Positions 8,109 to 17,349 are shown, numbered from the stretch's first letter. The stretch: DNA of 64,000 bases from Methylorubrum populi (GCA_036946625.1 JAQIIU010000002.1:62001-126000), one strand, 5' to 3'. Numbers and translations are program-made. The notes: generated by a model from the letters alone, not told the origin.

Positions 8109-8765
8109 TCACGCATAGGCATACGGCCCGCCCCGCTCCAGCGCCCGCCGGTAGGCGGGCCGCGCGTGGATGCGGGCCAGCCACGCCGTCAGCCTCGGGC
8201 CCGCTCCCGTCCCGCGGGCGTAGAACGCTTCGAGCGGAAAGCTCATCATGATGTCGGCGGCGGTGAAGGCGCTGCCGCAGAAATACGGGCGCTCCGCCAG
8301 TTCCGCCTCCCAATAGGCGGCGTGGCGGCGCAGTTCCGGGTCGACGAAGCCGCCGGTGACCTTGGCCGCGATCGTCCGCACCAGCGGGCGCAGCAGGGCG
8401 GGGCTGCCCGGCGCGAGCCGCGAGAACACGAGCTTGAGCAGCAGCGGCGGCATCGCCGAGCCCTCGGCATAGTGCAGGAAGTAGGTGTAGCGCGCCCGTT
8501 CCGGCGTGCCCGGCGGCGGCACCAGGGCGCCCTCGGCGCGGGCGGTGAGGAATTCCATGACCGCGCCGGTCTCCGCCACGACCTGACCGTCCGCCTCGAT
8601 CACCGGCGACTTGCCGAGCGGATGGACCGCCCGCAACGCGCGCGGCGCCAGCATCGTGGCAGGGTCGCGCTCGTAGCGCTTCACCGTGTAGGGGAGCGCC
8701 AACTCCTCCAGCAGCCACAGCACCCGCTGCGAGCGGCTGTTCTCCAGATGGTGGACGGTGATCAT
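8109..8765 (-). CDS. Glutathione S-transferase family protein
   Basis: This 218-residue soluble protein has an N-terminal thioredoxin-fold domain (residues 1-80). SRSQRVLWLLEEL carries the N-terminal catalytic serine/arginine region, and GKSPVIEADGQVVAETGAVM is the glutathione gamma-glutamyl binding motif. The C-terminal helical domain includes GSAFTAADIMMSFPLEAF, the conserved N-capping box. It conjugates or reduces electrophiles with glutathione; the specific substrate is not evident. Start ATG 8763-8765. It is divergent from modC with 111 bp between them. Confidence 0.92.
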   Translation of the reverse strand: MITVHHLENSRSQRVLWLLEELALPYTVKRYERDPATMLAPRALRAVHPLGKSPVIEADGQVVAETGAVMEFLTARAEGALVPPPGTPERARYTYFLHYAEGSAMPPLLLKLVFSRLAPGSPALLRPLVRTIAAKVTGGFVDPELRRHAAYWEAELAERPYFCGSAFTAADIMMSFPLEAFYARGTGAGPRLTAWLARIHARPAYRRALERGGPYAYA

Positions 8766-8876
8766 CGGACGCCTTTCCTGTTCCGCGCCGACAACGCGGC
8801 AGGCGGCGCTTCGGGCCTCTTGCGCCCGCATCGGTTTTTCTGGGAAGCCGGGAAGACCGTTCGAACCGGGGCCGGC

Positions 8877-9971
8877 ATGACCATCGACGTCGACGTTTCG
8901 CTCCGCCGCGACGGTTTCGCGCTGGAGGTCGCCTTCACCGCGGGGGCCGGGCTCACCGCCCTGTTCGGGCGCTCGGGCTCGGGCAAGACCACGGTGATCG
9001 ACCTGATCGCCGGGCTGGCCCGGCCGCAGCGCGGGCGCATCGCCGTCGACGGCACGGTGCTGCTCGACACGGAGCGCGGCCTCCGCGTGCCGGTGCACCG
9101 GCGGCGGATCGGCTGCGTGTTCCAGGAGGCGCGGCTGATGCCGCATCTCAGCGTGCGGCAGAACCTGCGCTTCGGCCGTTTCTTTTCGGGTGGGACGGGC
9201 GGACCGGGCCTCGACGCGGTGGCGGACCTGCTCGGCATCGCGCCCTTGCTGGAGCAGCGCCCGGCCGGCCTGTCGGGGGGCGAGCGGCAGCGGGTGGCGA
9301 TCGGCCGGGCGCTGCTGGCGCGCCCGCGGCTGCTGCTGATGGACGAGCCGCTCTCGGCCCTCGACGAGGCCCGCAAGCGCGAGATCCTGCCCTATATCGA
9401 GCGCCTGCGCGACGAGGCGGGCCTGCCGATCGTCTATGTCAGCCATTCCGTGGCGGAGGTGGCCCGCCTCGCCTCCACCGTGGTGGTGCTGGAAGGGGGC
9501 CGCGTGGCGGCGAGCGGCCCGGTCGACGCCGTGCTGCGCCGGCCCGACCTGATCCCCGACGGGACCGAAGCCGGCAGCGTGCTCGCCATGCGGGTCGAGC
9601 GCCACGATCCCGCGACCGGGCTGACGCGCCTGACCGGCCCGGCGGGACCCCTCGACCTGCCGCTGATCGACGCCCCCGAGGGCCGCCGGCTCAACCTGCG
9701 GATCCCGGCCCGCGACGTGCTGCTGGCGCTGGCCCGGCCCGAGCGCCTGAGCGCCCGCAACGTCCTGCCGGGCCGCGTCGCCGCCCTGCGGGAGGACGGC
9801 GCGGCCTGCCTCGTCGAGGTGACCTGCGGGCAGGCGACGCTCGCCGCCCGACTCACCCGCGCCTCCGCCCGCGACCTGGGGCTGACGGTCGGACGCCCGG
9901 TCTTCGCCGTCGTGAAGAGCGTGGCGCTCGATGCGGGAGGCGCGCCGGGGGGCGGGCGGATCGAGATTTGA
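8877..9971 (+). CDS. modC: Molybdate ABC transporter ATP-binding protein ModC
   Basis: This 364-residue ATPase energises molybdate (or tungstate) import. Walker A is GRSGSGKT (about residue 30), the Q-loop is CVFQEARLMPHLSVRQN, the signature is LSGGERQRVAIGRALL, Walker B is LLLMDEPLSALDE, and the H-loop lies in YVSHSVAEV. The region LSARNVLPGRVAAL to the C-terminus is the mop/TOBE molybdate-binding domain, characteristic of ModC. No modA or modB lies nearby, so the gene is separated from its permease and binding protein, or those genes lie elsewhere. Start ATG 8877 (MTIDVDVSLRR). Confidence 0.93.
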   Translation: MTIDVDVSLRRDGFALEVAFTAGAGLTALFGRSGSGKTTVIDLIAGLARPQRGRIAVDGTVLLDTERGLRVPVHRRRIGCVFQEARLMPHLSVRQNLRFGRFFSGGTGGPGLDAVADLLGIAPLLEQRPAGLSGGERQRVAIGRALLARPRLLLMDEPLSALDEARKREILPYIERLRDEAGLPIVYVSHSVAEVARLASTVVVLEGGRVAASGPVDAVLRRPDLIPDGTEAGSVLAMRVERHDPATGLTRLTGPAGPLDLPLIDAPEGRRLNLRIPARDVLLALARPERLSARNVLPGRVAALREDGAACLVEVTCGQATLAARLTRASARDLGLTVGRPVFAVVKSVALDAGGAPGGGRIEI

Positions 9972-10090
9972 GAGGTGGATGTCGGAGGTTTGGTTGCCGC
10001 CTCCAAGACATGTAACAAGAGCCTGTTCGACCAGCCGCCGTGTCTTCGTCGGGCCACGGCAAGGCGAGAGGAAGGTCCTACTCCCATCCC

Positions 10091-10206
10091 GACCCTCATC
10101 CTGAGGTGCCGGAGCGCAGCGGAGGCCTCGAAGGGGGCTCCAGGGATCGCAGCGGGATCTGGAGCACCCTTCGAGGCCGCTCACGCGGCACCTCAGGATG
10201 AGGGTC
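10091..10206. repeat. 116-bp REP-like palindromic repeat, copy 1
   Basis: The ends GACCCTCATCCTGAGGTGCC and GGCACCTCAGGATGAGGGTC are perfect 20-bp inverted repeats. Inside, GCGGAGGCCTCGAAGG and CCTTCGAGGCCGC also pair. The same structure recurs at 50931-51040. It lies in the 366-bp gap between modC and pdxA; nothing else is recognised there. Confidence 0.85.
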
Positions 10207-10337
10207 GAGAGGGGATCACTGCCGTCGAACAGGCTCTCAGACCGCCGCTAATTCCTGGCTTGTCTTACCGATTCAAAGATTCAACCAATCCCCCAAAACA
10301 CCGCTGCGAACGGCGAAATCGCGCTATAAGCCCGCCC

Positions 10338-11387
10338 ATGGCCCCCGACGACAGACCGCTTGCCCTCACCCTCGGCGACCCTTCCGGGATCGGGCCGGAG
10401 ATCGCGCTGGCCGCGTGGCGGCTGCGGGGCGAGCGCGACGTGCCGCCGTTCCAGCTCGTCGGCGATCCGGACTTCGTCGAGGCGACCGCCCACCGGCTCG
10501 GCCTGTCGGTGCCGGTGGCCGCGGTCGAGCCGGACGATGCCGTCGAAGTGTTTTCGCGGGCGCTGCCGGTGCTGCCGCTGCCGAGTGGGGCCAAGGTAAC
10601 GGCCACGCCCGGCGCGCCGGATTCGGCCCATGCCGGAGCGACCGTCGAATCGATCACCGCCGCCGTCGATCTGGTGCGCTCCGGCGCGGCCTCGGCAGTT
10701 GTGACCAACCCCATCGCCAAGTTCGTGCTGACCCGGGTCGGCTTCGCCCATCCGGGGCATACCGAGTTCCTGGCGGCGCTGGCTGCGAGGGAGGGCCGCG
10801 AGCCGCCGCTGCCGGTGATGATGCTGTGGAGCGACACGCTGGCCGTGGTGCCGGTGACGATCCACGTCGCCCTGCGCCGCGTGCCGGAACTGTTGACGCA
10901 GGAACGGGTCGAGCGCACCGCCCGCATCGTCCACGCCGACCTGCGCGCCCGCTTCGGCCTGGAAAAACCCCGCCTCGTGCTGTCGGGCCTCAACCCGCAT
11001 GCGGGCGAGTCCGGCACCATGGGCACCGAGGACCGCGACGTGCTGGCGCCCGCGGTCGCGGCCCTGCGCGGCGAGGGCCTCGACATCCGCGGGCCTTTGC
11101 CGGCCGACACCCTGTTCCACGAGCGGGCGCGGGCGACCTACGACGTGGCGCTCACCCCCACCCACGATCAGGCGCTGATCCCGATCAAGACGCTGGCCTT
11201 CGACGAGGGCGTGAACGTCACGCTGGGGCTTCCCTTCGTGCGCACCTCGCCCGACCACGGCACCGCCTTCGACATCGCCGGCCAGGGCGTCGCCAAGCCC
11301 GACAGCCTGATCGCGGCCCTGCGGCTGGCGCGGCGCCTCGCGCAGGGCCCGGCGAAGGACGTCACGCCCTTCCCCGTCCGCGCCTGA
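10338..11387 (+). CDS. pdxA: 4-hydroxythreonine-4-phosphate dehydrogenase
   Basis: This 349-residue cytoplasmic NAD-dependent enzyme of pyridoxal 5'-phosphate synthesis oxidises 4-phosphohydroxy-L-threonine. Family signatures are [13 protein letters not shown] at residue 10, [21 protein letters not shown], the glycine-rich [17 protein letters not shown] and [19 protein letters not shown]. Conserved histidines for the divalent metal are present in HPGHTE and the later segments. Length matches the family (about 330-350). The rsmA gene follows after 10 bp, the usual pdxA-rsmA pairing. Start ATG 10338. Confidence 0.97.
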   Translation: MAPDDRPLALTLGDPSGIGPEIALAAWRLRGERDVPPFQLVGDPDFVEATAHRLGLSVPVAAVEPDDAVEVFSRALPVLPLPSGAKVTATPGAPDSAHAGATVESITAAVDLVRSGAASAVVTNPIAKFVLTRVGFAHPGHTEFLAALAAREGREPPLPVMMLWSDTLAVVPVTIHVALRRVPELLTQERVERTARIVHADLRARFGLEKPRLVLSGLNPHAGESGTMGTEDRDVLAPAVAALRGEGLDIRGPLPADTLFHERARATYDVALTPTHDQALIPIKTLAFDEGVNVTLGLPFVRTSPDHGTAFDIAGQGVAKPDSLIAALRLARRLAQGPAKDVTPFPVRA

Positions 11388-11397
11388 TCCTTTGCCG

Positions 11398-12282
11398 ATG
11401 CGCACCGAAGCGACGAGCGCCGACGGCCTGCCCCCTTTGCGCGAGGTGGTGCGGCGGCACGGGCTGGAGCCGAAGAAGGCGCTCGGCCAGAATTTTCTGT
11501 TCGACCTCAACCTGACGGGCCGCATCGCCCGCGCGGCGGGCGCGCTCGACGGCGTGACGGTGGTGGAGGTCGGCCCCGGCCCCGGCGGCCTGACCCGGGC
11601 GCTGCTGGCGGCCGGCGCCCGACGCGTGGTCGCCGTCGAGCGCGACCCGCGGGCGCTGCCGGCCTTGGCCGAGATCGCCGCGCGCTACCCCGGACGGCTC
11701 GACGTGATCGACGCCGACGCGGTCGGCTTCGACCCGCGCCCCCTCGTCGGCGGCGGGCCGGTCCGAATCGTGGCCAACCTCCCCTACAACGTCGCCACCG
11801 TGCTGCTCACCGGCTGGCTCGGGGCCGAGAGGCGCGACGGCCGGACGGATGACCCTTGGCCGCCCTGGTGGGACTCGGCGACGCTGATGTTCCAGCGCGA
11901 GGTGGCCGAGCGCATCGTCGCCGACGAGACCGACCGGGCCCGTTACGGCCGGCTCGGGGTGCTGTGCGGCTGGCGCACGCAGGCCGCGATCCTGTTCGAC
12001 GTGGCCGCGAGCGCCTTCGTGCCGCCGCCGAAGGTCACCTCCAGCATCGTCCACCTGCGCCCGCGCCCCGAGCCGCTGCCCTGCCGGATCGCCGACCTGG
12101 AGCGGGTGACCCGCGCCGCCTTCGGCCAGCGCCGCAAGATGCTGCGCCAGAGCCTGAAGGCCGCCACCCCCGACCCCGCCCGCCTCCTCGCCGCCGCCGG
12201 GCTGCCGGAGACGGCCCGGGCGGAGGAGATCCCGGTGGCGGGGTTCGTGGCGCTGGCCCGGGCGCTGGAAGCGGAGCGCTGA
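11398..12282 (+). CDS. rsmA: 16S rRNA (adenine1518-N6/adenine1519-N6)-dimethyltransferase RsmA (KsgA)
   Basis: This 294-residue SAM-dependent enzyme dimethylates two adjacent adenines in helix 45 of 16S rRNA during 30S maturation. [13 protein letters not shown] marks the N-terminus, [16 protein letters not shown] is SAM motif I, VANLPYN is catalytic motif IV, and [16 protein letters not shown] and [13 protein letters not shown] are further family signatures. An in-frame TTG six bases upstream is possible, but ATG 11398 is preferred. It forms an operon with pdxA. Confidence 0.97.
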   Translation: MRTEATSADGLPPLREVVRRHGLEPKKALGQNFLFDLNLTGRIARAAGALDGVTVVEVGPGPGGLTRALLAAGARRVVAVERDPRALPALAEIAARYPGRLDVIDADAVGFDPRPLVGGGPVRIVANLPYNVATVLLTGWLGAERRDGRTDDPWPPWWDSATLMFQREVAERIVADETDRARYGRLGVLCGWRTQAAILFDVAASAFVPPPKVTSSIVHLRPRPEPLPCRIADLERVTRAAFGQRRKMLRQSLKAATPDPARLLAAAGLPETARAEEIPVAGFVALARALEAER

Positions 12283-12431
12283 GCGCCCGGGCGTGGGGCC
12301 GGGGCGCAGCCTCGCCCGGCTCGGCCGCGGATGAAGGCCGGCAGCCCGAAGGCACCTCCCCAGGTGCCCGAGATCCTGTTCGACGACGAGAGGCGGTGAT
12401 CGTCTTTAGCATAAGGCCGTTGGCGATGTGA

Positions 12432-12596
12432 TACGCCATCCGGTTGCTGACTTCGGCCTCTCCTGCGTCATCGCGAGGCGAAGCCGTGGCGATCCAGGGC
12501 GCGCCCTTTCCGGACATGTCCGCGCCCTGGATCGCTTCGCGGCCGCTCGCGATGACGGAGGGGGGCGAAACCCGAAGCGATCGATCGGAAACGGTA
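12432..12596 (+). mobile_element. MITE-like palindromic element, copy C (165 bp)
   Basis: It runs from TACGCCATCCGGTTGCTGAC to GATCGATCGGAAACGGTA, the same orientation as copy A, with internal arms GATCCAGGGCGCG and CGCGCCCTGGATC. TGA at 12429-12431 and 12597-12599 flanks it as a direct repeat. It lies in the 354-bp gap between rsmA and corA; the rest of the gap shows no gene. Confidence 0.82.
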
Positions 12597-12636
12597 TGAG
12601 GCGTCGCGCCCGGGCGTCGAGGCGCTTCCCGGCCCG

Positions 12637-13641
12637 CTACAGCCACTTCTTCCAGCGGAAGAACACGTAGGGCAGCACGGCGGCCACCACCATCATGCCG
12701 ACCGCGGCCGGGTAGCCGTAGGGCCAGTCGAGCTCCGGCATGACCTTGAAGTTCATGCCGTAGATCGAGGCGATCAGGGTCGGCGGCATGAACACCACCG
12801 CCATGACCGAGAACAGCTTGATGATGTTGTTCTGTTCCAGGTTGACGAGGCCCAGCGTCGCGTCGAGCAGGAACTGGATCTTGGCCGAGATGAACGTCGC
12901 GTGCTCTTCCAGCGATTGCAGGTCGCGCAAGGTCGAGCGCACGTCCTCGCGCAGCTCGCGCGGGGCCTTGGCCGTGCGGTAGGTGGCCGAGAGCGAGAGC
13001 AGGATGCGCTCCATCGAGACGAGGCTCTCGCGCTGCTTCGAGATCAGGTCGCCGTGCCGCCCGAGCGCCCGGAGCGTGTCCTGGAGCGCGGTGTTGCGCG
13101 AGGAGGGGTCGCCCTTGTCCTCGAAGATCTTTCGCGACAGGCGGTCGATCCGCTCGCCCTGGAGCTGGAGCACGTCCGCGGCGCGGTCGATCACCGCCTC
13201 GATCAGCCCGGCCAGGATCGATTCGCCGGAGACGGAGGCCGACGGCCCGTTGCCCGTCGCCCGGCCGGCGCGCTGGGTGTACATCCGGAAGGCCTGCGGC
13301 TCCTCGTAGCGCACGGTGATGAGCCGGTTGTCGCGCAGGATGAAGGTGATGCCGGCCAGCCCCGGCTCCTCGGAATCGCTGACGCGGGAGAGCACGCGGC
13401 CGGTCATGTAGCGGGCCCCGGCCTCGACGTAGAGCAGTTCGGAGGGCTCGATGTCCTTCATCTCCTCCCGCGTCGGCACGGTGATGCCGAGGAAGGATTC
13501 GACCTTCACCTCCTCCTCCCGGGTCGGGCGGACGAGGTCGAGCCAGACCGTGTCCTCGGGAATCGGCTCCTGCAGGTCGAGGTAGCGGCGCTCCAGCACC
13601 GTCTGGGGACCGCCCGCGACGGGCTTGTGGGTGAAGATCAA
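12637..13641 (-). CDS. corA: CorA-type magnesium/cobalt transporter
   Basis: This 334-residue inner-membrane protein forms a homopentameric Mg2+ channel. It has a large acidic cytoplasmic domain with a long coiled helix (about residues 150-270), then two C-terminal transmembrane helices. The diagnostic YGMNF motif (SIYGMNF) closes the first helix and the protein ends WKKWL, as in CorA. No ATG is available near the N-terminus. TTG 13639-13641 (then IFTHKPVAGG) gives the expected length; the start is therefore somewhat uncertain. It lies 23 bp below the SDR genes on the same strand and could be read through from them. Confidence 0.93.
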   Translation of the reverse strand: MIFTHKPVAGGPQTVLERRYLDLQEPIPEDTVWLDLVRPTREEEVKVESFLGITVPTREEMKDIEPSELLYVEAGARYMTGRVLSRVSDSEEPGLAGITFILRDNRLITVRYEEPQAFRMYTQRAGRATGNGPSASVSGESILAGLIEAVIDRAADVLQLQGERIDRLSRKIFEDKGDPSSRNTALQDTLRALGRHGDLISKQRESLVSMERILLSLSATYRTAKAPRELREDVRSTLRDLQSLEEHATFISAKIQFLLDATLGLVNLEQNNIIKLFSVMAVVFMPPTLIASIYGMNFKVMPELDWPYGYPAAVGMMVVAAVLPYVFFRWKKWL

Positions 13642-13664
13642 GGGGCGCGACCTGCTCGGGAGCC

Positions 13665-14573
13665 TCAGTCCAGCGCCCCGGGAGGCGCGACGCTCGTCTC
13701 CGGCACGAAGAAGTCCGGCGCAAGCGGGACGCCCGCTGTGACGCGGTATTTTGAAAAGTCCGTGACGCCCTCCTCGGCCAGGAAGGAGTCGTCGATCAGG
13801 AAGCGGCCCGTCGCGCTCCGCGCGTCCTTGAGGAACAGGGCGTGCGCGGCGTCCGCCATGATCTCCGGCGTGCGGCTCGCCTGCATCAGCGCGTCGCCGC
13901 CGAGGAGGTTGCGCACCGCGGCCGTGGCGATGGTGGTGCGCGGCCACAGGGCGTTGACGGCGATCCCCTTGCCTCCGATCCCCCTGCCGCGCAGCTCGCC
14001 GGCCAGCCCCAGCACGCACAGCGACATGCCGAACTTGGCCATGGTGTAGGCCAGATGCGGCGCGAACCACTTCTCCGCCATGTCGAGTGGCGGCGACAGC
14101 ATCAGGATGTGCGGATTCTCCGCCCGCTCCAGATGCGGGATCGCGTACTTGCTCACCATGTAGGTGCCGCGCGCGTTGATCTGATGCATCAGGTCGAAGC
14201 GCTTCATCTCGGTGGCCGGCGTGTTCGACAGCGAGATCGCGCTGGCGTTGTTGACCACGATGTCGATCCCGCCGAATCTTTTCGCGGTCTCATCGAGCGC
14301 GTCCCGCACCGCCTCCTCGTCGCGCACGTCGACCGTCAGCGGCAGCGCCCGGCCGCCGGCCCGCTCGATCCGTTCGGCCGCCGTGAAGATCGTGCCCTCC
14401 AGCTTCGGATGCGGTTCGGCGGTCTTGGCGGCGATGGCGACGTTGGCGCCGTCGCGGGCGGCGCGCAGGCCGATGGCCAGCCCGATGCCGCGCGAGGCGC
14501 CGGTGATGAACAGGGTCTTGCCAGCTAAGTTCTTGCCCGCAAGGTTCTTGGCCGGACTCGTGCGATCGCTCAT
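13665..14573 (-). CDS. SDR family oxidoreductase (HSDL2-like)
   Basis: This 302-residue short-chain dehydrogenase/reductase has the NAD(P)-binding motif TGASRGIG at about residue 28 and NNASAIS in the active-site region. Its catalytic Tyr-Lys pair is in YTMAKFGMS. The SPP in place of a more usual SS segment and the NALWPRTTIATAA stretch match the hydroxysteroid-dehydrogenase-like 2 group. An imperfect duplication (KNLAGKNLAGKTL) precedes the Rossmann fold. The start overlaps the stop of the next SDR by 4 bp (14570-14573), so the two are coupled. Likely role: reduction or oxidation of a lipid or acyl-CoA derived hydroxyl, inferred from the hydratase in the operon. Confidence 0.88.
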   Translation of the reverse strand: MSDRTSPAKNLAGKNLAGKTLFITGASRGIGLAIGLRAARDGANVAIAAKTAEPHPKLEGTIFTAAERIERAGGRALPLTVDVRDEEAVRDALDETAKRFGGIDIVVNNASAISLSNTPATEMKRFDLMHQINARGTYMVSKYAIPHLERAENPHILMLSPPLDMAEKWFAPHLAYTMAKFGMSLCVLGLAGELRGRGIGGKGIAVNALWPRTTIATAAVRNLLGGDALMQASRTPEIMADAAHALFLKDARSATGRFLIDDSFLAEEGVTDFSKYRVTAGVPLAPDFFVPETSVAPPGALD

Positions 14574-15418
14574 GTGTCGTGCTCTCCGATCCGGAAGCGC
14601 TCCGGCTGGCGGCCGTCGGCGTCGGTGAAGCCGTAGGCGCGGGCGAGGTCCCCGGCATGGACCGTCCGCCCGGATCGGTCCAGCACGCAAGGGTCGGCGG
14701 ACAGCGCCGCGAGCGCCCGGCCGGCATAGAGCGGGCTCTCGGTGGCGCGGTCCGCCTCGCCGAGGTCGCGCACCCGCTCGGTGGCGACGAAGCCCGGCGA
14801 GAGGCCGAGCGCGCACACGCCGTGGGGAAGGAGTTCGGCGGCGCAGGCGAAGGCGAGGCGGTTCGTGGCCGCCTTGGCGAGGTCGTAATAGAGGTCGCCG
14901 AGATAGCTCTCGGTGCCGAAGGAGACGAAGGCGACCAGCCCCCGCTTCGCGGCGACCATGGCCGGGGCCACGGCGCGGGCCAGCAGCAGCGCCGGGTAAG
15001 GCCCCGTCCCCAGAAACCGCGAAAACGGCTCGGCCGAGCGGCGCCAGAACGGCGTGCCCCAGGCGGCGCCGTCGGGGTAGCGCGCGCCGTCGTAGCCCTC
15101 GTTGCCGCCCCAGACGCTCGACGCCGCGACGTCGATCCGCCCGAAGCGGCGCAGCGCCCAGTGCACGAGTCCGTCCACCGCCCGCTCGCTCGTGTGGTCG
15201 CACAGGTAGGGGTGCCCCTCGCCGCCGGCGGCGTCGACCGCGCGGGCGGTGTCCTCGATCGCTTCCGGCCGGGTCTCGGTGCGCCGCCCGGTCTCGGAGG
15301 AGCGGGCGGTGACGATCACCGTGGCGCCGGCCTCGCCCAGGCCGCGGGCGAGCCCCCGCCCGACACCGCGCGAGGCCCCGGCCACGAGGCAGACCTTTCC
15401 CCGCAACGGCTGCGGCAT
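14570..15418 (-). CDS. SDR family oxidoreductase (DHRS1-like)
   Basis: This 282-residue short-chain dehydrogenase has the cofactor motif AGASRGVG at residue 13. RSSETGRR follows the first Rossmann unit, suggesting NADP preference through its arginines. The catalytic motif is YYDLAKAATNRLAF. The acidic insert with WGGNEGYDGARYPDG is typical of DHRS1-like enzymes, where it replaces the usual NNAG strand. It lies 7 bp downstream of the enoyl-CoA hydratase and overlaps the following SDR. The substrate is unknown. Confidence 0.88.
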   Translation of the reverse strand: MPQPLRGKVCLVAGASRGVGRGLARGLGEAGATVIVTARSSETGRRTETRPEAIEDTARAVDAAGGEGHPYLCDHTSERAVDGLVHWALRRFGRIDVAASSVWGGNEGYDGARYPDGAAWGTPFWRRSAEPFSRFLGTGPYPALLLARAVAPAMVAAKRGLVAFVSFGTESYLGDLYYDLAKAATNRLAFACAAELLPHGVCALGLSPGFVATERVRDLGEADRATESPLYAGRALAALSADPCVLDRSGRTVHAGDLARAYGFTDADGRQPERFRIGEHDT

Positions 15419-15425
15419 GGGGCCG

Positions 15426-16202
15426 TCAGGCCTTGCCCGAGAGGAAGCGGGCGAGCCTCCCTTGCGTCTCGGGATCGCGCAGGCCCGCCTCGAAGGCCTG
15501 CGCCTCCGCCTCGACCGCCGCCTCGACCTGCGCCTGCTCGCCCCGCATCAGCGCCCGGGTCGCCTGAACCGCGCGGCGCGGCAGGGCGGCGAGCCGGGCG
15601 GCCTGGGCCAGGGCATGCTCCTCCAGGAGAGCGGAGGGCACCAGCGCGTTGGCGAGGCCGAGCGAGACCGCCGCGTCGCCGTCGAAGGGCTCGCACAGCA
15701 GCATCAGCGCCGAGGCGCGGGCGAGCCCGATCCGGCGCGGCAGCAGGTGGCTGGCGGCGGCCTCCGGCACCACGCCGAGTTCCACGAACGGCATGCGGAA
15801 GCGCGCCTGCGGCCCGACATAGACGAGGTCGCAATGCAGCGTCAGCGTCGTGCCGACGCCGATGGCGAGCCCGTCCACCGCCGCGACCAGCGGCGTGCGG
15901 GTGCGGGCGAGCTGGCGGATGAAGCGCAGCGCCGGCATCTCCGTGAACGCGTCCCGCGGCACCGTGCCCGCAGACAAGAAGTCGGCGAGGTCGTTGCCGG
16001 CACAGAAGGCGCCGGGCAGCCCGGCGAACACCACCGCCCCGATGTTTTGCCCGATGTTTTGGGAGTCGTCGTCGGCGCCCGCCAGGGCGGCCGTGGCGGC
16101 GTCGTACATGGCGCCGGTCAGCGCGTTCTTCTTCTCCGGCCGGTTCCAGCGGATCAGCCGGACGCCGCCCGAACGATCCTCGATGGTGATGGCTTCGTTC
16201 AT
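15426..16202 (-). CDS. Enoyl-CoA hydratase/isomerase family protein
   Basis: This 258-residue crotonase-fold protein has the oxyanion-hole motifs AFCAGNDLADFL (about residue 68) and DGLAIGVGTTLTLHCDLVY (about residue 112). FVELGVVPEAAASHLLPR carries a glutamate in the position used for catalysis by hydratases and isomerases. It would hydrate or isomerise an enoyl-CoA in fatty-acid or branched-acid breakdown. It heads a tight operon with two SDRs (7-bp gap, then a 4-bp overlap). An internal near-repeat (SQNIGQNIG) lies in the loop before the active site. Start ATG 16200-16202. Confidence 0.92.
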   Translation of the reverse strand: MNEAITIEDRSGGVRLIRWNRPEKKNALTGAMYDAATAALAGADDDSQNIGQNIGAVVFAGLPGAFCAGNDLADFLSAGTVPRDAFTEMPALRFIRQLARTRTPLVAAVDGLAIGVGTTLTLHCDLVYVGPQARFRMPFVELGVVPEAAASHLLPRRIGLARASALMLLCEPFDGDAAVSLGLANALVPSALLEEHALAQAARLAALPRRAVQATRALMRGEQAQVEAAVEAEAQAFEAGLRDPETQGRLARFLSGKA

Positions 16203-16347
16203 CCGCCCGCGCCTCACGCCTGTCCTGGTGGGTCCGCCCGCCTCCACCCTTCGGCCCCCGGCGACGCTTTGTCGAGGGGGCACCGGTGACACCTGGGCTG
16301 CGCCCGCCGCCTCACGGCGCTCGGCTCCCGCGCACCTCGCCCTCTCC

Positions 16348-16384
16348 CGTCGTTCCGGGTTCCGCTGCGCGGCCCCGGAACGAC
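16348..16384. repeat. Inverted repeat in intergenic DNA
   Basis: The arms CGTCGTTCCGGG and CCCCGGAACGACG pair around a GC-rich centre. It could act as a terminator-like hairpin or be a REP remnant. The remainder of 16203-16534 shows no supportable gene. Confidence 0.5.
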
Positions 16385-16534
16385 GGCGGCGTGGGCCGCC
16401 CGAGCCGAGGAGCCTTCGCGAGGCGCGCTGCGTCGATCCGCATGCGCGACCCGGGTATCCGCCGCGTCCGCCGCTCACGCGACCGTGACGGCACCGGCGA
16501 AACTTGGGCTGCTCACGTTCCGGATAAACGGGCT

Positions 16535-16977
16535 ATGGGGTCACTCTACGCCCTGACGATCCTGGCCGGTCTCGCCAACGCGATCCAGCCGAGACAGAAT
16601 GCGACGCTGTCGAAGTCGCTCGGCCTGCCGGTTACGGCGGCGTTGCTGACGCCGCTGGTCGGCACCGCCGCCTGCTCGCCGGTGGGCTTGCGCTCGGCAA
16701 GCTCGACATCTCCACCGGCGCGCAGCTCGGGCAGGTGCCATGGTGGGCCTGGCTCGGCGGTTTCTTGAGTATTCTGCTGATCCTGGCTCAGCTCTACGCC
16801 TCTCCTGCCATCTGCGCCGTGACGTTTTTGGGGATTATCGTGACTGTGGGCGTGCTCGCCTCGATCGTGCTCGACTATTTCGGGTGGGTTGGGTTCCCAG
16901 TGCACCCGGCGAGCTTTTGGAGGGTTGCCGGGGCGGTGTTGATGGTGGTTGGGGTGAAGTTGGTGGCGATTTTTTGA
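16535..16977 (+). pseudogene. YdcZ/DUF606 DMT-family transporter, frameshifted
   Basis: ATG 16535 opens a frame (SLYALTILAGLANAIQPRQN, TLSKSLGLPVTAALLTPLVG) matching the N-terminus of the small EamA-like YdcZ/DUF606 membrane proteins. Near 16665-16675 the frame shifts by one base. LALGKLDISTGAQLGQVPWW and the remaining helices, ending VLMVVGVKLVAIF, continue in another frame to TGA 16977. Together they would make about 145 residues with five membrane segments, the family's usual size. The break inactivates it unless the sequence has an error. It borders the AT-rich island. Confidence 0.75.
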
Positions 16978-16981
16978 GATT

Positions 16982-17062
16982 AAATGTCTCTCGCCAACAC
17001 CCCGCTGCGCTGTCGCGCTCGGAGGGAAACGGTCAGCGATCGGGAGTTTTGTGAGACACTCT
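16982..17062. repeat. 83-bp-type inverted-repeat element, copy 2
   Basis: It begins AAATGTCTCTCGCCAACACC and ends GGAGTTTTGTGAGACACTCT, the same architecture as 4075-4157. It sits exactly at the transition from GC-rich DNA to the AT-rich island. Confidence 0.65.
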
Positions 17063-17349
17063 AAGCTAACTCTAGCAGAAAATCGGTCGCTTAAAACATC
17101 GTACTGTCCACAGATTTACAGAGGGAATTGCATCGGTTTGTTGCGATCGCAATTCAATAATTTACATAAGTAATCCTCATAATTTATAATATACATATTT
17201 ATTTCTCGTGATGATATTAATAAAATTGCTTTGTTAATCTTAGATTTACAGTATGGATTCGGAGTCGAAAGATTCAGGCGTCGCCGTGGACATGTGGGAT
17301 GAAATGTATTGAATTGCTCATCTGAAGCAGAGCCAGTTGGAATAATTTT
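17063..17349 (+). promoter_or_regulatory. AT-rich leader of the island gene with palindrome TTGCGATCGCAA
   Basis: This leader is strikingly AT-rich for the window. A perfect 12-bp palindrome TTGCGATCGCAA lies at 17141-17152, nested in a wider inverted repeat (GAATTGC at 17125-17131 and GCAATTC at 17149-17155). No recognisable gene is present. It probably contains the promoter and perhaps an operator for the ATPase gene starting at 17350. Confidence 0.4.
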
